Assembly: GCF_007859305.1 (NCBI RefSeq)
Contig: NZ_VOHE01000002.1
Coordinates: 596,210 to 660,209 of the forward strand
Length of the DNA: 64,000 nucleotides
Direction: 5' to 3'
Source: Luteimonas wenzhouensis
Lineage (GTDB): Bacteria > Pseudomonadota > Gammaproteobacteria > Xanthomonadales > Xanthomonadaceae
Shown here: positions 44,142 to 53,195 of the stretch, piece after piece
How positions within the stretch are numbered: position 1 is the stretch's first letter
How the letters are laid out: each line of letters starts with the position of its first letter
Position numbers and translations under genes: made by a program
Notes under the pieces: model-generated
Databases searched by the model: none
What the model was told of the DNA's origin: nothing
Seen by the model: the letters and a program-made list of their open reading frames with translations, nothing else

Positions 44142-47054
44142 ATGGGAAACACCCAATTCTCACGTTGGAGAGAGAGAATGAGACTGAAGCGAAACCAGCT
44201 GCGGGACGCGATCGTCGTCGCTTTGCTCGCAGGCACCACGATGACCGCAGGTTCTGCGCTTGCGCAGGAAGAAGGCCAGCAGCCGCAGCAGCGGGCAACC
44301 GAGCTCGACGCGATCACGGTCACCGGTACCCGCATCCAGAGCCAGACCGTCACCGCGTCCGCCCCGATCGCGGAAATCACCGCCGAGGAGTTCAAGTACT
44401 CCGGCACCACCCGCGTCGAGGACCTGCTCAACCAGTTCCCGCAGATGTCCCCCGGCTTCGACGCCTTCACGGTCAACCCGACCACGGGCTACCCGACCGC
44501 CGACCTGCGCGGCCTGGGCTCCAACCGCACCCTGGTGCTGGTGAACGGCCACCGCCTGCCGCCGGGCGGCATCCGCTCCGAGGCCCGTGACCTCAACCAG
44601 GTCCCCGCCGCTCTGGTCAAGCGCGTCGACGTGCTGACCGGCGGCGCCTCCGCCGTGTACGGTTCGGACGCGATGGCGGGCGTCGTCAACTTCGTGCTCG
44701 ACACCGAGTTCGAGGGCTTCAGCGCCAACATCGGCTACTCGGGCTACCAGCACAAGAACGACAACGCCTACATCCAGGGCCTGATGGACGAGGTGGGCTT
44801 CGAGTACCCGAGCGGCAGCACCTCGCTCGACGGTGTCGCCCGGACCTTCGACATGGCCGTGGGCAGCCGCTTCGCCGACGGCCGCGGCCACGCCATGGCG
44901 TGGGTGACCTACCGCGAGAACGACGAGCTGCGCCAGGGCGCCCGCGACTATTCGTCCTGCGCACTCGACGCATCGGGCACCGCGTGCGGTGGGTCGGGCA
45001 CCTCGCCGATCCCCAACTTCCTGATCATCGGCGCCACGGACGAGAACGGCGAGCCGTTCAGCGGCTACGGCCACCAGGATCAGACCACCGGTGAATGGCT
45101 CGCCGGTTCGGCCCCGCCGTACAACTACGCGCCGATCAACCACTACCAGCGTCCCGACGAGCGCTACACCTTCGGCACGTCGATCAAGTTCGAGGTCAAC
45201 GAGCATTTCCGTCCGTACATCGACGCGATGTTCGCCAACACCAACACCTCGGTGCAGATCGCCGAGTCCGGCACGTTCTTCGTGAACTCCCCGCTCAGCT
45301 GCGATGACGACCTCGCCGCTGACCTCTGCGCTGCGCTGGGCATCACCGGCGGCGACATCTACGTCGGCAAGCGCAACGTCGAAGGCGGCCCGCGCGTGGC
45401 CAAGCTCGAGGCGTCGAACTTCCGCTTCGTGTTCGGCTCCGAGGGTGCGATCAACGACTTCTGGTCGTACAACCTGTCGGCGCTGTACGGCCGCAACCAC
45501 TCGACCGAAGCCAACATCAACGACTTCATCACCACCTGGGTGGACGATGCGATCCGCCTGTGCCCGCCCGACTCGTTCGCCGGCTGCGTGCCGTACGACG
45601 TCTGGTCGCCGGGCGGCGTGACCCCGGAGGCGGCGGCGGCCCTCAGCGGCACCGGTATGCGCCAGGGCACCACCACGATGAAGGTCGTCAACGGCTACGT
45701 GACGGGCGGCTTCGACTGGGGCCTGCCCAGCGCCAACGGCCAGGGCATCGCGCTGGTGGCCGGCGTCGAGTACCGCAAGGAGACCTACGACGTCGACACC
45801 GACGTGAACATGGCGACCGGCAACTTCACCGGTCTCGGCGGCCCGCGCCTGCCGATCAGCGGTGAGATCGGCGTCAAGGAGATCTTCCTGGAAAGCCAGG
45901 TGCCACTGTTCGCCAACGACGACAACAGCACCAACGTCTTCCTCGACCTCGGCTACCGCTGGTCCGACTACGACACCTCGGGTTCGGTGAACACCTACAA
46001 GGCCGGTTTCGCGGCGACCTTCGCCGACAACTACCGCCTGCGTGGTGGCTACAACCGTGCGATTCGCGCGGCCAACACCGGCGAACTGTTCTCCGACCAG
46101 CAGATCGCGCTGTTCAGCGGCAACGACCCGTGCGCTGGCCCCAACCCGGCCATGACCCTGGCCCAGTGCCAGAACACGGGCGTGACCGCGGCGCAGTACG
46201 GCAACATCCTGGCCAGCCCGGCGTCGCAGTACAACCAGTTCATCGGTGGTAACCCGAACCTGACCCCGGAGAAGGGTGACACCTGGACCCTGGGCTTCGT
46301 GGCCACGCCGATCGACAATCTGTCGCTGGCCGTCGACTTCTACGACATCAAGATCGAAGACCGCATCGGCACCATCGGCGCCTCCACCATCCTCCAGTTC
46401 TGCGCCCTCACCGGCGACCCGTTCCTGTGCGACAGGGTCCACCGCAACGCCAACAGCGGCGACCTCTGGGTGGGCAGCAACGTCGAGAGCTCGGGCTACG
46501 TCGAGAACCTGACCGCGAACTTCGGCGAGCTGCACTTCCAGGGCGTCGACCTGAACGTGAACTATGGTTGGGACATGTGGGGCGGCCGGATGCACGCCGC
46601 GTTCATCGGCACCCACACCACCAAGGCCGAGATCGCGCCGCTGCCGGGCGTCAACGACGATGCGACCTACGACTGCGCGGGGGTGATCAACCTCTCCTGC
46701 CAGACGCCGGACTGGCGCCACATGGTCAACCTGCGCTACTCGGCGCCCAACTACTCGGTGGGCGTGCGCTGGCGCTATGTGGGTGAGCTGGACTACGTCG
46801 ACAACAACGGCAACCCGCTGACCACCGACCAGCTGCTGGTCAACAACGGCAACAAGCTGAGCGCGGCGAACTACTTCGACGTGTCCGGCTCGCTGTTCCT
46901 GACCGACAACATCGAGATCACCGCCGGCGTCAACAACATCGCGGACAAGGAGCCGCCGATGGTGGGTTCGACCCTGGTGCTCAACGCCAACTCGGTCGGT
47001 GGTTACGACCAGCTCGGCCGGTACGTGTTCGCCAACATCAACTTCCGCTTCTGA
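44142..47054 (+). CDS. TonB-dependent receptor
   Basis: A 970-residue outer-membrane receptor. The signal peptide ends near AQEEGQ; the plug opens with ELDAITVTGTRIQ and contains ADLRGLGSNRTLVLVNGHRLPPGG, VKRVDVLTGGASAVYGSDAMAGVVNFVLD, and the barrel ends in the expected NINFRF with terminal Phe. The extracellular loops are long and contain many cysteines in pairs (for example near 277/284, 386/394, 554/561). The start at 44142 has a strong ribosome-binding site; an internal ATG at 44178 (MRLKRNQLRDAIVVALLAG) gives a more standard signal peptide and also has a GGAG. The substrate is unknown; no N-terminal signalling domain is present. Confidence 0.95.
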   Translation: MGNTQFSRWRERMRLKRNQLRDAIVVALLAGTTMTAGSALAQEEGQQPQQRATELDAITVTGTRIQSQTVTASAPIAEITAEEFKYSGTTRVEDLLNQFPQMSPGFDAFTVNPTTGYPTADLRGLGSNRTLVLVNGHRLPPGGIRSEARDLNQVPAALVKRVDVLTGGASAVYGSDAMAGVVNFVLDTEFEGFSANIGYSGYQHKNDNAYIQGLMDEVGFEYPSGSTSLDGVARTFDMAVGSRFADGRGHAMAWVTYRENDELRQGARDYSSCALDASGTACGGSGTSPIPNFLIIGATDENGEPFSGYGHQDQTTGEWLAGSAPPYNYAPINHYQRPDERYTFGTSIKFEVNEHFRPYIDAMFANTNTSVQIAESGTFFVNSPLSCDDDLAADLCAALGITGGDIYVGKRNVEGGPRVAKLEASNFRFVFGSEGAINDFWSYNLSALYGRNHSTEANINDFITTWVDDAIRLCPPDSFAGCVPYDVWSPGGVTPEAAAALSGTGMRQGTTTMKVVNGYVTGGFDWGLPSANGQGIALVAGVEYRKETYDVDTDVNMATGNFTGLGGPRLPISGEIGVKEIFLESQVPLFANDDNSTNVFLDLGYRWSDYDTSGSVNTYKAGFAATFADNYRLRGGYNRAIRAANTGELFSDQQIALFSGNDPCAGPNPAMTLAQCQNTGVTAAQYGNILASPASQYNQFIGGNPNLTPEKGDTWTLGFVATPIDNLSLAVDFYDIKIEDRIGTIGASTILQFCALTGDPFLCDRVHRNANSGDLWVGSNVESSGYVENLTANFGELHFQGVDLNVNYGWDMWGGRMHAAFIGTHTTKAEIAPLPGVNDDATYDCAGVINLSCQTPDWRHMVNLRYSAPNYSVGVRWRYVGELDYVDNNGNPLTTDQLLVNNGNKLSAANYFDVSGSLFLTDNIEITAGVNNIADKEPPMVGSTLVLNANSVGGYDQLGRYVFANINFRF

Positions 47055-47080
47055 TCCCGGAAGCCAACTGCAACACCTTC

Positions 47081-47110
47081 AGCGGCGGACTTCGGTCCGC
47101 CGCTTTTTTT
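47081..47110 (+). terminator. intrinsic terminator after the TonB-dependent receptor
   Basis: AGCGGCGGAC, loop TTCG, GTCCGCCGCT, then a run of seven T. A perfect 10-bp stem with UUCG loop 26 bases after the stop codon; the clearest terminator in the window. Confidence 0.95.
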
Positions 47111-47243
47111 GCCCGGCGCCTGGGCGGCGGCGACATCCATGCATCCGCCCGGCAACGGGCCTCCGGGCTAGCGGACAGGGAGTGGGAGAGACGTGGCAGG
47201 ACCGGCGCCGGAGCAGGTTCCGCGCCGCGACCCTCCGGGCCCG

Positions 47244-47984
47244 TCAGCCGGTCCGGAACCAGCCGGTGATCGCGTAGCGCCCGCGGTCGACGAACGGCGC
47301 CACGCTGCTGACGAGGTGCGGGCTGGGCACCGCGAACACGGTCAGGGTATTGAAACTGGGCGTGACCACCGACTGGACGCGACCCTGGGCGTCCGCGAAC
47401 TGGAGCTGCCCGCCAAAGTCGGCCGCCCACTCCGGTGTCAGGTTGAGCACGTAGGCGGCCACGCGCTGCATCTCCTCGGCATGGTCGTCGTGCAGGGTGA
47501 GGAAGTGCCCTCGGCGGTAACGCGTCACCTGCCCGTCCGCGAGCCGGATCTGCGGGACCCCGGTCACCTCCCGCGCGAAGTCGAGGAAGCTGTCGTGGCC
47601 CAGCATCGCGAACGCCTCCGCCAGGACCGGGTCGGTCAGCCGCCCGGCACGGCCGTGGTCGAACAGCGGATAGCGCTCGTACAGGTACTGGAAGCCGTTG
47701 CGGGCCTCGGCCGCGACGAGTTCGTCGAACGCCGCCCGCCGCGCAGGGTCGAGCGCGTCCATGCCGGCCGCGTCGAAGGTCCGGTGTTCGCCCTGGATGC
47801 GGGTGACCAGCGCCCATTCGCTCCAGGACAGCAGCCGCTCGTAGAGCCTCGCGGCGAACGCGTCGTCCAGGAATCGCGGGATGACCACATGGCCACGATT
47901 GCTGAATTCGGAAGACAGCTGCGCGAGGTCGAGGCGGGGACCCAGGTAAAGCCCGGGCCCGGCAGATCCGGGACTAGTGGTCAC
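47244..47984 (-). CDS. 2OG-Fe(II) oxygenase (Tpa1/OGFOD1-like)
   Basis: A 246-residue dioxygenase starting with GTG. The iron triad is His165 and Asp167 (LTLHDDHAE) with His223 (PSPHLVSSV), and Arg236 (DRGRYAITGWFR) would bind 2-oxoglutarate. The long insert before it and the sequence order resemble the prolyl-hydroxylase group that modifies proteins (Tpa1, Ofd1, OGFOD1). A protein substrate is therefore likely but not proven. It is the last gene of a minus-strand group with a TPR-2OG oxygenase. The start is uncertain, since no ribosome-binding site is seen. Confidence 0.88.
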   Translation of the reverse strand: MTTSPGSAGPGLYLGPRLDLAQLSSEFSNRGHVVIPRFLDDAFAARLYERLLSWSEWALVTRIQGEHRTFDAAGMDALDPARRAAFDELVAAEARNGFQYLYERYPLFDHGRAGRLTDPVLAEAFAMLGHDSFLDFAREVTGVPQIRLADGQVTRYRRGHFLTLHDDHAEEMQRVAAYVLNLTPEWAADFGGQLQFADAQGRVQSVVTPSFNTLTVFAVPSPHLVSSVAPFVDRGRYAITGWFRTG

Positions 47985-48071
47985 GTCATTCGGCCAAGAT
48001 CGGGGGGCAGCGCACCGTGTGCGTGCCTCCGCGCAGCGGTGCGGGCGCCGGCGCGCGAAGGCGCGCGGCGC

Positions 48072-48407
48072 TCAATTGCCCTCATTCCACCCTTGGGGGG
48101 TGCTTTCGAGGTCGCGCATGGCATCGCGGGTTCTGCCGTCAATGACGTCCCACTGCTCGCGCGTGTGGCAGACCTTGCGTCCGAAACGGCTGCCGGTCAC
48201 CTGCATGTTCTTGCAGATCCGCTCGTTGGGATCGGCAGCGGCGACTTTGGCGTCGGCCCCCGGGTCGGCACGGACTTCCTCGGCCGGCGGCGCTGACGAT
48301 GCAGCGGCCGACTGGGCCAGCACGCCCGCCGCTGCGGGCAGCGCGACGACAGGCAGGGCCAGCAGGAGAATGAGTGCGGTCTTGGTGTGTGCTGGAAGGC
48401 TATGCAT
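48072..48407 (-). CDS. small secreted protein with two cysteines
   Basis: A 111-residue protein with a signal peptide (LILLLALPVVALPAAAGVLAQ) and a short mature domain whose core is NERICKNMQVTGSRFGRKVC followed by HTREQWDVIDGRTRD. The Cys pair would form a disulfide in the periplasm. This VTGSR-x-x-x-R-x-C core occurs in many small hypothetical proteins of alpha- and gammaproteobacteria. Its start overlaps the end of the TPR-2OG gene by 8 bases, so the two are translationally coupled. Confidence 0.7.
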   Translation of the reverse strand: MHSLPAHTKTALILLLALPVVALPAAAGVLAQSAAASSAPPAEEVRADPGADAKVAAADPNERICKNMQVTGSRFGRKVCHTREQWDVIDGRTRDAMRDLESTPQGWNEGN

Positions 48408-50325
48408 GTCGTTCGATCCTGGTTGAGTCGAGCGGCGCGGGCGTCAGGCGATCCCATGGCGACTCCGGCACCATGTCGAAGGCTATCGTAGTCCGCGGAG
48501 CCTGATCGGTAAAAGGCAGGGTCCCGTGCCAGAAGTAGGAGGGGAACAGTGCCAGGCAGCCGCGTTCAGGCTTGACCACCCGCCTGGGCGGCAGGTCGAT
48601 GCCCAGGGTCTCCAGGGGTTGGCCGAACTGGAGCCAGCCGGCGCGGTCGCCCTCGTCGCGGCCCGCGCCGATCGCGGCCGGCAGGCTGACGTAGAACGCC
48701 GAACTCAGCCAGCCTTCCGGGTGGACGTGGCTGGCATGCCGGCCGGAGGAGCGCAGCCTCACCGACCAGGAGCCGGCGAAGCGCAACTGCCCCGCGCGCC
48801 GGGACAGGAACGGGTGGGTCGGGTCGGTGGGCAGGTTCGCGACCCACCGCTCCGCGGTCCGCTTCAACGCCTGGCCGGCGGCCACCAGCAACGGCTCGGG
48901 ACGGCCGAACAGCCGGCCCGGGGTCTGGGTGCCCTCGCGCAAGCTCTGCGCGACCGGTTCGCGCGCCGCGGCGTGGATCCGGGCCAGCACGGGCTCGAGT
49001 TCGTCCAGGAAGGCGTGGATCGACGCGAAACCTTCCGGCGGCGCCACCTCCAGGTAGCCGACGAAGCGCTCGTAGTCGCACAGCCAGTGCTCGCGCGGAT
49101 CGTCGAGCAGTCGCCAGACCACGCCCAGGTGGGCCCAGCCTTCCTGGTTGCGGGGGTCCAGGCGCACCGCCTCGGCGGCATGGGATTCGGCCTCCCGCCA
49201 GCGGCCCTGGGCGAGCAGGTGGCGGGTGCGCGCGTTGCGGAAGCCGGGATGGTTGGCGTAGTGCGCGGTGAGCGCTTCGTACAGGCCTTCGGCGCGCTCG
49301 GCCAGCCCGAGCGCCTGGCATGCATCGGCTTCCTGCCAGGCGAGCACCGGATGGTCGTCGCGACGGCGTAGCGCCCCGATCCGTTCGAGCGCTTCGTCGG
49401 CCCGCCTGGATTGCAGCAGGAAGGCGACCAGGGCGACCTGCAGCTCGCGGTTGTCCGGCTGCCGGTCCGCGGCGGCCCGGAAGGCGTGCAGCGGATCCTC
49501 GTCGGCGGCCAGGACCGGACCGTACTCCCAGAGGATGTGGGCGAGCGTGGCATGGCCCGCGGCGAAGCCGGGATGGCGCGCCACCAGTTGCCGCGCCTCG
49601 CCCAGCGCCTCGCCCGGCCGCCCGACATCCACCAGCGTGCCGGCCAGCGCGTCGCGCAGTTCGGGGGAGTCGAAACCGGCGTCTCGCGCGCGGGTGAAGC
49701 AGGCGAGGGCTTCGTCCGCCCTGCCCTGCAGCCGCAGCACCGCGCCCAGGTTGACCCAGGCCGGCGCGTGGGCCGGCGCCGCGTCGAGCACCTTGCGCAA
49801 CGCCTGTTCGGCGCGCTCCAGGTTTCCCGTCGCCCGGTGCGCCGCGGCCAGACCCATCCATGCATCCAGTGCACGCGGCTGCGCGCGCACCGCCCGCTCC
49901 AGTGCTTCGAGCGCCTCGTGCGGACGGCCGGCATCCAGCTCCATCAGCCCGACCTGGGCCCAGGCCGGCGCATGCCCCGGGGCCAGCGCCGCCGCCCGGC
50001 GGAAACCGTCGAGCGCCTCGGCGGTCCGCCCCACCCGGCGCAACCAGGTGGCGAAGTTCACCAGTGGTACCGGATTGCCGGGCGCCAGCCGCACCGCCGT
50101 GCGGAAACTGGCATCCGCACGCTCGGCGTCGCCGGTGTCCGCCAGGCACATCGCCAGCAGCTGGTGGGCATCGGCCACCGCCGGGGCCTGCGCCACCAGC
50201 TGCCGCGCCAGCGGCAGTGCCGCAGCCGCGCTGCCCCCGCGCAGTTGCTGCAGCGCGGCGTTGAACAGACCCGCCTGCGCTGCCGTGAAGGTCCTGGCGG
50301 CGCCCGCCCGCCCGGGCCCCGTCAT
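48400..50325 (-). CDS. TPR protein fused to a C-terminal 2OG-Fe(II) oxygenase domain
   Basis: A 641-residue protein. Residues about 15-420 hold around ten tetratricopeptide repeats (for example AWVNLGAVLRLQGRADEALA and PDNRELQVALVAFLLQSRRADEAL). Residues about 515-625 form a dioxygenase domain of the putative 2OG-Fe(II) type: HVHPEGWLSSAFYV with His535, FPSYFWHGTLPF with His600 and RTTIAFDMVP with Arg611 for 2-oxoglutarate; the middle iron ligand may be Glu537. The TPR part probably holds a protein or peptide substrate. No signal peptide, so cytosolic. The ATG overlaps the upstream stop (ATGA). Confidence 0.88.
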   Translation of the reverse strand: MTGPGRAGAARTFTAAQAGLFNAALQQLRGGSAAAALPLARQLVAQAPAVADAHQLLAMCLADTGDAERADASFRTAVRLAPGNPVPLVNFATWLRRVGRTAEALDGFRRAAALAPGHAPAWAQVGLMELDAGRPHEALEALERAVRAQPRALDAWMGLAAAHRATGNLERAEQALRKVLDAAPAHAPAWVNLGAVLRLQGRADEALACFTRARDAGFDSPELRDALAGTLVDVGRPGEALGEARQLVARHPGFAAGHATLAHILWEYGPVLAADEDPLHAFRAAADRQPDNRELQVALVAFLLQSRRADEALERIGALRRRDDHPVLAWQEADACQALGLAERAEGLYEALTAHYANHPGFRNARTRHLLAQGRWREAESHAAEAVRLDPRNQEGWAHLGVVWRLLDDPREHWLCDYERFVGYLEVAPPEGFASIHAFLDELEPVLARIHAAAREPVAQSLREGTQTPGRLFGRPEPLLVAAGQALKRTAERWVANLPTDPTHPFLSRRAGQLRFAGSWSVRLRSSGRHASHVHPEGWLSSAFYVSLPAAIGAGRDEGDRAGWLQFGQPLETLGIDLPPRRVVKPERGCLALFPSYFWHGTLPFTDQAPRTTIAFDMVPESPWDRLTPAPLDSTRIERHA

Positions 50326-50807
50326 CGCACCCGGCGCACCCGCAGCGCCACCGAACCGGTGCTCAGCATGTAGGTGCCAAACGCGGCCTTGCGTACGGTG
50401 ACGGTATCCCCCTCGCGGACGAGGCCGCTGCTGCGCGATTCGGTCTGGGCCCAGACCTGGCCGTTGTCGAGGCCGATCACGCGCTGCTGCCTCGGGCCAT
50501 AGGTCACCGAAGTCACCACCGCCTGTACCTGATCGGGCCCGGCATCGTTCGCACCCACAGCGTCAACGCCCGACGCCTCCCGTGCGCGCTCGCGGCCGAA
50601 GGCGGCCACAGCGCCCCTTGCGGCTTCCTCCTGCGCCTTCTCGGTCGGCGGAAACGCGCGGTCATAACACGCCAAGCGCGTGGCCGCGTCGCCGATCTCG
50701 GCGCAGGGGTGGGAGGATCGATCCTGCCCCGCAGCCCCCGCAGGCAGGTACGCCATCGACGCAAACGCAATCGCCACGGGGAAAACGCGCTTGATTCGGT
50801 TGGACAT
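50322..50807 (-). CDS. exported protein with an RLACYD motif
   Basis: A 161-residue protein with a signal peptide (VFPVAIAFASMAYLPAGAAGQ) and the mature start HPCAEIGDAATRLACYDRAFPP, a short Cys-containing motif common to many secreted proteobacterial proteins of otherwise different type. The C-terminal 70 residues form a small beta-barrel-like (SH3-like) domain: VVTSVTYGPRQQRVIGLDNGQVWAQTE and EGDTVTVRKAAFGTYML. It begins the minus-strand group and overlaps the TPR-2OG gene by 4 bases. No function known. Confidence 0.75.
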   Translation of the reverse strand: MSNRIKRVFPVAIAFASMAYLPAGAAGQDRSSHPCAEIGDAATRLACYDRAFPPTEKAQEEAARGAVAAFGRERAREASGVDAVGANDAGPDQVQAVVTSVTYGPRQQRVIGLDNGQVWAQTESRSSGLVREGDTVTVRKAAFGTYMLSTGSVALRVRRVR

Positions 50808-50929
50808 CTGTGCTCCCGGACATTGTGATGGACCCCCGCGGCAAGCATACTCCCGACACCCGGGCCGACGCGCCGTCGCGGTGCTCCCGGCGCCGCCATG
50901 CGCGGCCGGTCCCTCCGCCGGAACCGCCC

Positions 50930-52444
50930 ATGTCCCGATCCCACCCGCCCCTGTTGCGGGATGCCATGCAGCTGCTCGGCGCAGGCCGCCACCGCGCGGC
51001 GATCGACGCCTTCCGCCGCGCGCTCGCGCAGCATCCCGGCCATGCCGACGGCTGGTACAACCTGGCCTGGCTGCTGAAGGCACAGGGCCATCACGATGAA
51101 GCGCTCGAGGCCTACGCGAAGGCCCTCGCCCACGGCGTGGCCGCGCCCGAGGAAGTCCACCTCAACCGCGCGGTCATCTATTCCGACCACCTGCGCCGCG
51201 ACGACGAGGCCGAGCGCGAACTCCGCGCGGCGCTCGCGCTGTCGCCGCGCTACCTGCCCGCATGGCTCAACCTCGGCAACCTCGCCGAAGAGCGCGGGCG
51301 GCGCGAGCAGGCGATCGAGTGCTACGCCGCCGTCCTCGACCACGCGCCGGCCGACGACGCGCGCTACCGGCTCGAAGCGTTGGCCCGCCTGGCCCACCTG
51401 CGGCCGCCGGCCGATGCCGGCGACCCGCTGCTGGCGCAGTTGCGCATCGCTGCCGTGTCGGGCGCGACCGGCGACGACGCCACCCGCGCCAACCTGTGCT
51501 TCGCCCTGGGCCGGGCCCTCGATCGGCTCGGACTGCATGACCAGGCGTTCGAGGCCTTCGCCCGCGGCAACCTGCACGCGGGCCGCACCGGCCCCGGGTA
51601 CGACCCGGCGCGGACCGAACGGGCGATCGACGCCCTGGTGGCGGCGTTCCCGGGCGCGACCCCGCCCCCCGCCGCCCCCGCGCAGGATGCAGGCCGCCCC
51701 GCGCCACTGTTCATCTGCGGCATGTTCCGCTCCGGCTCGACCCTGGTGGAACAGGTCCTCGCCGCGCATCCGGCGGTGGTGCCCGGCGGCGAACTCGACC
51801 TGCTCCCGCGCATGGCCGCGCGCCAGCTCGCGCCGTTTCCGGCCGCCATGGCCACGCTGGACGCCGCGCGCGCCGCGGCGCTGGCCGCCGCCTACCGGAC
51901 CGAAACCGCGCGCCTGTTCCCGCATGCGGCCGAGGCGGCCTACCTTACCGACAAGCGCCCGGACAACTTCCTCCTGGTCGGGCTGGCCAAGCGGCTGTTC
52001 CCCGCGGCGAAGATCATCCACACCGTGCGCCATCCGCTCGACAACGGGTTGTCGATCCACATGCAGCACCTGGATCCGCGCGGGTTCGCCTACGCCAACG
52101 ACCTGCGCGACACCGGGCACTACTACGGCCAGTACCGGCGCCTGATGGCGCACTGGAAACGGCTGTACCCCGACAGCATCCACGAATTCGACTACGACGC
52201 CTTCGTCCGCGATCCGCAGGCGACGGCCGAGGCGCTGCTCGCGTTCCTCGACCTGCCGTGGGACCCGCGCTGCCTGGAGTTCCACCGCCTCGACAACACG
52301 GTCAAGACCGCCAGCTACTGGCAGGTCCGGCGGCCGCTGTACGCGGAGGCATCGGGCAGGTGGCGCCAGTACCGCCGCCACCTCGAGCCGCTCGCCGAGG
52401 CGCTGCGGGCAGCCGGGGTCGATCCCGATCCCGGACCGGTCTGA
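50930..52444 (+). CDS. TPR-containing sulfotransferase
   Basis: A 504-residue protein starting at ATG 50930. TPRs fill about residues 1-200 (AWLNLGNLAEERGRREQAIECY). The sulfotransferase domain follows, with the 5'-phosphosulfate loop CGMFRSGST at 263-271 and the 3'-phosphate-binding stretch RHPLDNGLSIHMQ at 367-379; TDKRPDNFLLVGL near 344-356 is also typical of the Sulfotransfer_3 group, which includes tyrosylprotein sulfotransferase-like proteins. PAPS would be the donor; the acceptor is unknown, but TPRs suggest a protein. Divergent from the 2OG-oxygenase group with 122 bp between the starts. Confidence 0.9.
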   Translation: MSRSHPPLLRDAMQLLGAGRHRAAIDAFRRALAQHPGHADGWYNLAWLLKAQGHHDEALEAYAKALAHGVAAPEEVHLNRAVIYSDHLRRDDEAERELRAALALSPRYLPAWLNLGNLAEERGRREQAIECYAAVLDHAPADDARYRLEALARLAHLRPPADAGDPLLAQLRIAAVSGATGDDATRANLCFALGRALDRLGLHDQAFEAFARGNLHAGRTGPGYDPARTERAIDALVAAFPGATPPPAAPAQDAGRPAPLFICGMFRSGSTLVEQVLAAHPAVVPGGELDLLPRMAARQLAPFPAAMATLDAARAAALAAAYRTETARLFPHAAEAAYLTDKRPDNFLLVGLAKRLFPAAKIIHTVRHPLDNGLSIHMQHLDPRGFAYANDLRDTGHYYGQYRRLMAHWKRLYPDSIHEFDYDAFVRDPQATAEALLAFLDLPWDPRCLEFHRLDNTVKTASYWQVRRPLYAEASGRWRQYRRHLEPLAEALRAAGVDPDPGPV

Positions 52445-52463
52445 CCCCCCTTGCACCTGGCGG

Positions 52464-53105
52464 CTAGGCGGGGACCAGCGTCCGGCTCAGGTGTTCGACG
52501 TAGGCCTCGAACTCCTCCTGCGGCATGCGCGCCTGGTGCAGTTGCAGGTTGAGCTGGAGGAAGCCGACGTAGGCGGCGTAGGTCAGGCGCGCGCGGTGCA
52601 GTGCATCCTCGCGGCCCAGCCCGGTCTGGCGGAACGAGGCGGCCAGGTAGTCCAGGCGGCGCTTGGAGACGCGGTCGATCACCGGCTGCACCACCGGGTG
52701 GTCGAGCGCCTTGAGCAGCGCGCTGTAGATCACGTGCGACTGGTACTCGTGGGCCACCATCTGGAACAGCGCGCGCAGGCGCTCGCGCGGATCGGGCACC
52801 CGCTCCAGGGCGCCGAACACCGCTTCCTGCTCGACGCTTTCCCAGCGGTCCAGCGCCGCCTGCAGCAGCGCCTCGCGCGAGGGGAAGTGCCAGTAGAAGC
52901 TGCCCTTGGTGACGCCCAGCCGGCGTGCCAGGGGCTCGACCGCGACTGCGGCCACACCCTGCTCGGCGATCAGGTCGAGTGCCGCCTGGGCCCAGTCATC
53001 GGCGCTCAGGCGGCCACTGCGCTCGGGCTTGCCGCGGCCCTGGGCGGGCGGTGTGGCGCCGGTTTTGCCGGCGGCCGCAGGAGGAGTCGCGGCAGGTCTG
53101 GCCAT
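52464..53105 (-). CDS. TetR family transcriptional regulator
   Basis: A 213-residue regulator from the ATG at 53105. After a disordered, Ala/Pro-rich N-terminus of about 30 residues comes the HTH: DDWAQAALDLIAEQGVAAVAVEPLARRLGVTKGSFYWHF near 36-74. The ligand-binding domain fills the rest. It is divergent from fadE, whose promoter carries a perfect TetR-type palindrome, so it probably represses beta-oxidation genes until an acyl-CoA binds. The first 30 residues may be partly non-native if a later start is used. Confidence 0.92.
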   Translation of the reverse strand: MARPAATPPAAAGKTGATPPAQGRGKPERSGRLSADDWAQAALDLIAEQGVAAVAVEPLARRLGVTKGSFYWHFPSREALLQAALDRWESVEQEAVFGALERVPDPRERLRALFQMVAHEYQSHVIYSALLKALDHPVVQPVIDRVSKRRLDYLAASFRQTGLGREDALHRARLTYAAYVGFLQLNLQLHQARMPQEEFEAYVEHLSRTLVPA

Positions 53106-53164
53106 GTCGATCGCTGTCCATACGCCTGGGTCAAGAATCGTATCGTCGCCCATCCGCCAGCGTG

Positions 53165-53193
53165 TTGACAAGCCTGCGGGGCGATTCCATACT
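53165..53193 (+). promoter_or_regulatory. promoter of fadE
   Basis: TTGACA (53165-53170), a 17-base spacer, CATACT (53188-53193). The leader is about 65 bases. The -35 is a perfect match. Confidence 0.7.
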
Positions 53194-53195
53194 CA

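Noticed and set aside
44160..46721. An 853-residue minus-strand open frame opposite the TonB-dependent receptor
   Set aside because: Val/Ala/Gly/Asp-rich with no motifs; the plus strand carries an unmistakable receptor with signal peptide and terminal Phe.
50930..52444. Reading the sulfotransferase as RaxST, the tyrosine sulfotransferase of Xanthomonas
   Set aside because: RaxST lacks a TPR array and lies with raxA, raxB and raxX; no peptidase-transporter or RaxX-like short peptide gene is seen here.
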